Assembly: GCA_026119855.1 (NCBI GenBank) | Contig: JAOWBW010000323.1 | Location: 1,178,001-1,242,000 of the forward strand | Length of the DNA: 64,000 nucleotides | Source of the DNA: Campanula takesimana | Lineage: Eukaryota > Streptophyta > Magnoliopsida > Asterales > Campanulaceae | Reading direction: 5' to 3' | Shown: in pieces, positions 56,695 to 64,000 of the stretch | Layout: every line of letters starts with the position of its first letter | How positions within the stretch are numbered: position 1 is the stretch's first letter | Notes under the pieces: model-generated | Database searches by the model: none | The model's input: only the letters and a program-made list of their open reading frames with translations | Told to the model about the DNA's origin: nothing | Program-made: the position numbers and the translations under genes

Positions 56695-58981
56695 TTAGCA
56701 ACTTTTGACAACCCACTCCTGTCTGATCTTAGGATTTTTACGTCCCTTGGCATTAGGAGCAAATCGCAAAAGGCATTCTGCAGCCTTGTGACCTAAACCA
56801 TCACACACAGCACAATGATGAAAGCCACTTAAAGATTGGCTTTTTACAAACTCTTTACTTTTCTTTGGCGCAGCATTCTTTACTGGAGCAGATGAACTCA
56901 CTTTGACAAATATCATTTTCTGAGGTTTGGGTGTGCTTTTCTTAAGAATGCGCATCTGGCGTTGGGGCGCATGGCTTTCATGCGCATGACCCTTTTGCGC
57001 ATATTTGACATTTGAAGTTGAAGCGCAACCATAGTCAGAATATGAGTTGTCATACGCAGGTTCAACTTTAGCCTTACCCTTGGCTTTCCCAGTTTGCATT
57101 TTTGGGTAGACATAATGGAAATTTTGTCTCGGGACTTTTTCCTGTCTTTTACCCATTGAAGCAGAATGCTTTGCTTTAGGAATTTCAACAGTTTGTTGGG
57201 GTGTAAATTCCTTTTCCTTTTCAGAACAAACTGCGCATTTAAAGTTATCACTAGTTGAGAACCCCAAGCCTTCCTTGTCTCCACTAGCTTTTGGGATTCT
57301 AGAATTTGGTCCATAGTGACACGAGATTTTGGTCCACTCATCAGTGATCTTTGTGAGATCAGCTACTTGAGCAGCCAATTCTTCGTTTCTTACTTTAAAT
57401 AGCGCATTTTGATCTGTGAGAAAACGGTTCTTTTCAGTAAGAGGAGTCACGCTCTTAATCTGCTCCTTAAGGAGGGTGATCTCAGATTTTAAAAGAGTTT
57501 TCTCCGTCTTAAGCTGTGAAATTTCTCCAATTGATAAGTCCATTGCTTCTTTCATAGAATTAAATTTCTTGATTACCTTTTCAGCTTGCTGAAAAATAGA
57601 CTCGCGCTCAGCAGCAGAGTCATTCTTTTCTATTACAATTTCAGCAGGAATTTCAAGAGATTCTTTACGCGGGGACGCAGCTACAAATTTCTTTGATAGG
57701 TCTGCTTTGGCAAATAGGTACTTGCCATTCTATCTGCTTGGAGTCAGATGTCCCATTTCCACCAGTTCTGTGATAGTGGGACCTTTCTTCTGAATTGTCC
57801 TTGGCGCAGCCTTTGTGTCCGTATCGGGATCATTGTCTGAATCACTATCGGCATCAGCATTGGCCATTAAGCAGAGCAGTCCATCCTCAGAGTCATCATC
57901 ATCACTGTCTTCAGTGTCAGTCTCTATCCAAGTCTTCAGTTTTTTTTCTGCGCAATCTTATTCAACAATCATTCCGCGCTGCTTTGATGATTTATGCGCA
58001 GTATTCCTCTTCATGTACTCAAATTTTGGAGTAGGGCATTTTGATGCGAAATTACTAGGCTTTCTACAGTTGTAGCAAACCAAGTCATTATCCCTTTTTG
58101 AGTCTCTGCCTCGTGAAAACTTAGCAGGTGGTTTGCTCGAGGATCCAGGTTTAGAGAATTTCCTGAATTTTTGGAATCGCTTAACGAACATAGCGAAATC
58201 ATCATCATCCATTTCAAGTAAAGAGGAAGAGAGACTTTGTCTGAGGTTTGAGCAGGCGCAGGTTCCTTTTGCGCAACATAGGAAACAAGTTTTCCTTTGC
58301 CTTCAGTTTCGTCGATTCGATCAAGCTTTAGCTCATACACTTTTAAGTTAGCGTACAAGCTGCGCAGAGGTCAAGTATCTAGAAATCCAGAATCTTCCAG
58401 ATGACTTTCCTTGTGCACATATCTGGAACCTAGCGCATCTAAGAATTGAGAATTGACTTCTTTATTAGTGAAAGTAGTTCCAAGAGATTTACAAGAGTTT
58501 ACAATAGCACAGAAGCAATCATATGTTTGTCTCAAGGTTTCACCATCTTTTCTCATGAAGCAGTTGAATTTTCTTTGCACCACAAATCTTTTGTTTTCCT
58601 TGCTTACTTTGTCTCCATTCACATATCCTTCAATAGCGTCCATAGTTCCTTTGCAGTTCCACCGCTCACAATTTGATTGTGCGTGGAGAGGTCTAGAGTG
58701 CTAAGAATGATGTTCCTTGCTCTTCCATCATAGCCAACCCATTTCTTTTCTTCATCAGTCCATTCCTCCTTGTTCTTCTTGATGGTAGGATTTTCCTTAT
58801 TTGTAGCAGCATCAGGATTAGCCTTCATTGGAATGTAGGGTCCTTCAAGAACGATGTCGTGGAGGATCTCGTCGATAGAAGAAAAATGAGTGAGCATGCA
58901 TTGCTTCCAGATTTCGAAGTGATCTTCATTCATCACTGGGACATGTGAATAGTTAGCTATTGCCCAAGATTTTGAAGCCAT
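56695..58981 (-). pseudogene. SIRE-like Gag, broken
   Basis: Begins MASKSWAIANYSHVPVMNED at 58981. The gag core follows (HFEIWKQCMLTHF, AKELWTLLKDMYEGYVNG, KFNCFMRKDGETLRQTY), and the frame is broken near 58640 and stops at about 58371. A middle stretch holds CYNCRKPSNFASKC, a zinc knuckle whose His is replaced by Asn. After further breaks (57958, 57730) a 286-codon stretch has a coiled coil (LKTEKTLLKSEITLLKEQIK) and a second, intact zinc knuckle CAVCDGLGHKAAEC, ending WVVKSC. The order (gag core, knuckle, coiled coil, second knuckle) fits large SIRE-type Gags. Confidence 0.85.
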
Positions 58982-59040
58982 CTTGAATCGGCACCCAAGC
59001 TGTTAAGCTTGAAAACAAAACAAGTTTTATGAAGGTGTTT

Positions 59041-59052
59041 GCTCTGATACCA
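59041..59052 (-). other. Primer binding site of the SIRE-like element
   Basis: Minus-strand TGGTATCAGAGC, two bases inside the 5' LTR, matching initiator tRNA-Met. Confidence 0.9.
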
Positions 59053-59054
59053 CT

Positions 59055-60481
59055 TGTTGGTCCTAAAGGGGCAACAAGGTATGAAAAATGCTAGAGGGGG
59101 GGGGTGAATAGCGTTTTTAAATTCTTTTCAAACCCTTTTGCAAATCAATGGCTTATGCGCACAGTTCTCAAATAAGCTAAGTATAGCGTGCAGAGAGAGA
59201 GTGTGAAATGCACAGCGGAAGTTTAAGCAGCACCTGCGCAGGAAAAAGCTACGCAGAACTAAAAACGCACGCGCTAAGTTTTGGCTTAAAGAGTTGGATA
59301 AAATGTTCTAAGGCAATAAGCGATAACAAACATAGCAGCAATAGCAGCAATCTAATAAGATCAAACAAAGCAGTTATTCAGAAATGTTTAAGCAGGAAAT
59401 AAACAGCGAGAATAATGAACAAGCTATTTGGAAAGGTTTCGATTAATGAAAGATCTACGTCCTCTACCAAGATGGTTAGTCTTGGATTTTCTAATGGAGA
59501 TCTTATTATATGAGAGAGTTACAAGATACAACAATGAAACACAAACTATCTCAAAGATCTATAATCTATGAAGAGCAAATCCTAGACTAAACCGGTGTAT
59601 CTCAAGAAGTAAGATCAAAATGATCGAAGCTTCAAGAGGTGTGTGTGTGTTCAGAAATTCTGGGCTCTATGAATCTATGAGATGAAGAGCACGAAGAAAT
59701 CTGGTGATTTAAGGCTTAGGATCTGGGCAGGAGTTTGAAGGTATGAAAGTTTGAAGGTTGATCTTGAATCTGTGAATAGTAAGCAGCAATCTTCAGAACT
59801 TCAAGGATATTAGAAAGCACAAATTCTAGCAACTTGGAAATGAAGATGAGCTGGCTATTTATAGCAGAGAGCTTAAAACTAGCCGTTGGAGCTCTGAGCA
59901 AGGACGATGAAAGGTACAATATGATTGGTGCGCAGGTGTCCTTTATAGCCGTTTGGGCTCTGACCAAAGTTGATGACCTGTCACAATATGATTGGTGCGC
60001 AGGTATTTAGAGCCGTTGGAGACTGAGCATGAAGACTAAATTCAAAAGCTTCTTCTAGAAGGATGACAACTGTCTTCATTTGAAATATTTCTCTTGAGCG
60101 CGTCTCCACCGTTGGATCTACTGAGTGTGCTTGCTTTGTCGTTTCTGCACACCTTAGCACTTTTAAAAGCGTACATCTTCAAAGCGTTTTCCCAGTTAGG
60201 TGATCTGAATGTATTGAACTGAGGGAAGAATGCTGCGCAGGATATACCTGCGCAGTGGTGTCCTGCGCAGAGTAGTCCTGCGCAGTGACCACTGACACTT
60301 GGATCTTCATTCCTTTTCGCTCCAAGTCTATATTCTAAGCCTATACTATAAACTGGACTAAGCTAAAAATTGAAGTTATAAAACTTCTTACATAGGGTCC
60401 TAAAGTCCATAAAATATTAAATAGGTGATGGTATCAATCAATTCTAATAGTAGGCGGGTTAAGAAGTAGGCATACCCAACA
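59055..60481 (-). repeat. 5' LTR of the SIRE-like element (1427 bp)
   Basis: TGTTGGTCCTAAAGGGGC to CATACCCAACA; partner of 44708-46136. Being the 5' LTR on the minus strand, it should carry the promoter. Confidence 0.95.
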
Positions 60482-60599
60482 AAGATCTATCTAGTCTCTT
60501 TTCAAGTTATTTCAAAATTATATCTTATATATGTTTGCAGGATTTTAAAAATAAGTGAACATAATTATATGATGTTTAAAATTTATATCACAGTTAAAA

Positions 60600-61260
60600 C
60601 TATGTGGAAAAAAATAACTGATAATGATATGCTAGAGAAAATTTTCTCCACATTTCATCTTCGATATGCTCCTGCAGTAGCAATGTCGAGAAAAGTTTTA
60701 AAAGATATTCTGAATTAATCTCATGTGGCTGAGCAAAATAATGAGATCTTATTGAAAAACCACGAAGTCAGCCCCAATGGCTCTACTCTGTTCCCTGAAG
60801 TGAACGCGAGTATATATATGATAATACTGAGCGAGGCCGAGAACGTGGCCGTGGACGTAATCACGGCCGTGGTCGGGGGAGATTTTGTAATCGGTATCAT
60901 AATAACAATCACCCCAATAATGATGAAAAAAATTTCTCGCCACCAGAAACGGAATAGAGAAGGAAATAATGAAATATCATCGACCGACAAATTAAGCAAC
61001 CGATAAAAATTGAGAATTTATGTTATCGGTGCAGAATGAAAGGCTATTGAGCCCGTACCTATCGTACGACTAAACATCTTGCTAAGTTGTATCAAGCATC
61101 AATGCTGAATAAAGGGAAATATGTTGAAACAAATTTTGTCTATGAAAACGATGATGTGAATCAAGATCCATCTACAAGTACACATCTGGATATATCAGAT
61201 TTTCTCAATCCAGATGTAAATGATTACATACTTAATGGGGGAGAAACTCAAACTAACTAA
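60600..61260 (+). pseudogene. Old copia Gag remnant
   Basis: Gag traces in several frames: FSTFHLRYAPAVAMSRKV, then AEQNNEILLKNHEVSPNGST and FPEVNA, which match the end of the gag core of many plant copias, and a decayed zinc knuckle (CYRCRMKG, then a stop where the conserved His region should be, then HLAKLYQAS). Interrupted by stops near 60715 and 61045. Confidence 0.8.
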
Positions 61261-61674
61261 AGTATCTGACTCATTATAATTTACTTTAGTGTATTATATT
61301 ATTTCAGTGTGTTGTGTGTTCTAACATATTTAACTTTTACTTATAAGTATATTTGATTGTAAATGATGTTAATATTAGTACAATATGTGGTAGTACATAT
61401 AATTGATGGCTCTAGAAGAGCTAACATAGTACTACTAAGAGAAACAAAAATCAGTATAAAAATGCATTACTCTCATCTATGTCTCAAATAATTTACTATG
61501 CTTTAAAGATATTCGTGAAAATGGATATCATATTGAGACAAGTAATGAAGAAGAGATGGAATATTTATGCATTGCAAAGACTGAATCAGGTAACAATATG
61601 TGGTAGAAAAGTTGCCTGCATTTTCCTCTGGAGTATGCTATACAAAGATTAGCATAATTGAAGTACATATGACA

Positions 61675-62370
61675 GTAAACCAGAAGTTTACTGATATAAA
61701 TGGTCTAACCAGTAAACCAAAGTTTACTAATATAAATGATTTTACCAGTAAACCAGAAGTTTACTGATATAAATGGTTCTACTATATGGCATGACCGATT
61801 GGGGCATCCCGGTTCTAATATGATGCGAAGAATTGTGGAAAGTTCACATGAGCATCCATTGAAAAACCAGAATATTTTCAATCTAATAAATCCTCATTTG
61901 ATGCATGCTCTCAATGCAAACTTATAAATAAGCCATCACCAGCAAAAGTTGGAGTTGGATCTCCAAAGTTTTTAGAGCGAATTCAAGGTGATATATGTGG
62001 ACCAGTTGATCCACCGTGTGGACCATTCAGATAATTTATGATTTTAGTAGATGCATCTAATAGATGGTCACACGTAAGTTTATTATCAACTCGCAACCTG
62101 GCGTTTGCGAGATTACTCACTCAGATAATTCGATTACGATCACAATTTCCAGATTATGTGATCAAGACAATTCGACTTGATAATGCTGGTGAATTTACAT
62201 CAGAGGATTTTAATAACTATTGTACATCTATTGGAATAGATGTTAAACATCCAGTTGCTTATGTTCACACACAAAATGGTCTAGCTGAAGCGTTTATTAA
62301 ACGAATTCAGTTAATAGCTAGGCCATTGCTTATGAGAGCAAAGCTACCTGTCGTAGGTTGAGGACATGAT
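61675..62370 (+). pseudogene. Old copia integrase remnant
   Basis: GAG-pre-integrase motif IWHDRLGHPGSNMMRRI at about 61773-61825, then after frame changes an integrase core with VDASNRWSHVSLLST, IRLDNAGEFTSEDFNNYC and TQNGLAEAFIKR (last catalytic Glu region), ending in a stop after LPVVG. Before it, GGTTTACTGATATAAATGGT units recur three times (about 61675-61775). Confidence 0.85.
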
Positions 62371-63249
62371 GTTTTATATGCAGAAGCACTTATACGCATC
62401 ATGCCATCGAATTATCATAAGTTCTCCCCATTACAATTGGCTTATGGTCAGAAGCCAAATATTTCTCATCTAAAATTTTGGGTGTGCGGTATATGTTCCA
62501 ATTTCTCCACCACAACACCCCAAGATGGGACCCCAACAGAGATTGGGGATATATGTTGTATGGGTATGATTCTTCTATTATAAGATATATTGAACCATTA
62601 ACAGGAGATCTATTTACGACACATTTACCAACTGTCATTTTGATGAAAAAATATTCCCAACATTAGGGGGAGAAAGTAATAAGCTGGAAAAGGAAATCAA
62701 GTGAATATATTGCAATATTATCTTGATCCTCGTACAAAGCAATGTGAACCAGAAGTTCAAAAGATAATCCACTTGCAAAGAGATATCGTATCAATTGCCA
62801 GACGCATTTACTGACCTAAAAAGAGTGACAAAGTCACATGTTCCACCTGTAAATGCTCCTATACGGATTGATGTCCCGATTGGACAATCCGCTAATGAAT
62901 CTAAACCATGCCTGAAGCGTGGAAGGCCTATCGGTTCCAAAGACAAAAATCCTTGAAAGAGAAAATGAGTAAATAATGAGAAAAGCCCTGTCGAGGTAAA
63001 TGAATCTCCTGAAGAGATACATGACAAATCTGATCAAATACTTCCAGAAGAAGTTCAGGTACCTGTAATCATTAAGAATGATGAGATCTCGATCAGTTAT
63101 GTCAGTACAGGAAAAGGTGGAACCAAGAGAAAACAATTGTCGACAATATTTTTGCATATAATATAGCGCTTAATGTTATGGAAAATAACGAGGATCGTGA
63201 ACCTAGGTGTATCGACGAGTATCGATATTGAAATGATTGGCCAAGAGAA

Positions 63250-64000
63250 AGACGCAATTTAAGCAGAATTCAACTCACTTGAGAAGCGTGCGTTTTCCAG
63301 ACCTGTAGTCCATACACCTGAAGGTGTAAAACTAGTAGAGTACAAATGGATCTTTGTGCGAAAACAAAATATAAAGCACACTTTGTTGCACAAGAATAAA
63401 GCACGTCTTGTTGCACAAGAATAAAGCACGTCTTGTGCACAAGGTTTTTCGCAGACCTGGAATTGATATTCTCCTGTGGTGGATGCAATTACATTTCGCT
63501 ATCTCATTAGTCTGGCAATACATGAAAAGCTTGATATGCGTTTAATGGATGTTGTCATGCATATTGTATGGCAGACTTGATAATGGTATTTATTTAAGAA
63601 TCCCAGAAGGATTTAAGAGAATCCCAGAAGGATTCAAGATGTATGATGCATGCAATTCAAATTCTCGAGAAGTTTGTTAAATTAAATTACAAAGATCTTT
63701 GTATGGTTTAAAACGATCTGGAAAGATGTGGTATAACCGTCTCAGTGAATACTTGGCAAAAGAAAGATACAAGAATGATCCTATTTGCACATGTGCTTTT
63801 TATTAGAAAATCTGTTTCAGAATTTGGTTATAACGGCTATAAATGTTAAACTAAATGTTATTGGAAGTCCAGAAGAACTTTCAATAGCTGTTAAGCTGCA
63901 AATGTGCCTACGAGAATAGAACTCCCAGAAGGAGTATTATTAGGAAGCCCAGTGATCTCACCTAACGAAATACATACTCTCCCAGAAGAGAGGGAAGCTA
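63250..64000 (+). pseudogene. Old copia reverse transcriptase remnant, cut by the window edge
   Basis: Fragments matching the start of copia RT (PEGVKLVEYKWIFVRKQN, then KARLVAQ) with an internal duplication of GAATAAAGCACGTCTTGT (63393-63440), then pieces such as LYGLKRSGKMWYNRLSEYL near 63697-63755. Severely frameshifted; the YVDD box is not seen before the window ends. Confidence 0.8.

Larger units (their letters stand above)
44708..60481 (-). mobile_element. SIRE/Maximus-like Ty1/copia element with env-like region, nested
   Basis: LTRs of about 1.43 kb at 44708-46136 and 59055-60481, flanked by the 5-bp duplication AAGAT (44703-44707, 60482-60486), place it inside the older copia. Sense order on the minus strand: 5' LTR, tRNA-Met primer site, gag with coiled coil and two zinc knuckles, protease-integrase-RT-RNase H, a long extra open region after pol, polypurine tract, 3' LTR. 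The large size, the copia domain order and the extra 3' region fit the SIRE/Maximus lineage. Each coding part has breaks. A 2618-bp solo LTR separates gag from pol; without it and one duplication copy the element is about 13.2 kb. TGCGCA is unusually frequent throughout. Confidence 0.93.
44280..64000 (+). mobile_element. Old Ty1/copia element, split by a younger copia and running off the window
   Basis: The left part (44280-44707) is a 5' LTR with a primer site; the interior resumes at 60482 after the inserted element and runs gag, integrase, reverse transcriptase to the window edge. Both parts are plus strand and join at the 5-bp duplication AAGAT. Many stops and frameshifts mark it as the oldest of the three nested elements. 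The 3' LTR lies outside the window. Confidence 0.88.

Overview
This is nuclear DNA from a flowering plant, most likely a eudicot. The reasons are spliced plant-type genes (a membrane receptor-like kinase and a NAC transcription factor), very AT-rich intergenic sequence, many short Stowaway-type elements ending in CTCCCTCCGTCCC, and large Ty3/gypsy and Ty1/copia LTR retrotransposons. No bacterial, organellar or viral gene set, CRISPR array, rRNA gene or tRNA gene is visible. I cannot name the species from sequence alone.

Layout. 335-11820 is a minus-strand Ty3/gypsy chromovirus with 5-bp target duplications, about 2-kb LTRs and a broken gag-pol; its right LTR is split by a 2.8-kb hAT-like element (8803-11592). 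11821-19200 holds small elements: Stowaway MITEs, MULE-type elements with 9-bp duplications, a complete 563-bp TRIM (14249-14811) and one probable terminal exon of an unidentified gene (15419-15541). 19249-22357 is a six-exon receptor-like kinase gene on the minus strand with MITEs in its introns and a 5'UTR intron. 23700-31000 is dominated by foldbacks: a 1.44-kb palindrome with concentric element ends, a 545-bp hAT, a 1.1-kb MULE foldback with near-identical arms, and a decayed hAT/CACTA complex. 32382-38000 is the second gene region: a divergent intronless NAC gene (33158-33931), a possible small divergent gene upstream, and remnants of tandem NAC duplicates downstream. 38015-42300 has a solo LTR carrying a 150-bp MITE, a hAT element, three more Stowaway MITEs and an inverted array. 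44280 to the window end is a three-level nest: an old plus-strand copia element, split by a 15.8-kb minus-strand SIRE/Maximus-like copia with gag, pol and an env-like region, which is itself split by a 2.6-kb gypsy solo LTR.

The two host genes with the best support are the kinase (membrane-anchored signalling) and the NAC protein (nuclear, DNA-binding). Nothing in the sequence links them functionally. Every long retroelement reading frame is interrupted, so none of the large elements looks autonomous. I found no clear new molecular system. The most unusual structures are the concentric palindrome, the exactly palindromic motifs repeated in the gypsy LTRs, the TGCGCA enrichment of the SIRE-like element, and the eroded NAC duplication series.
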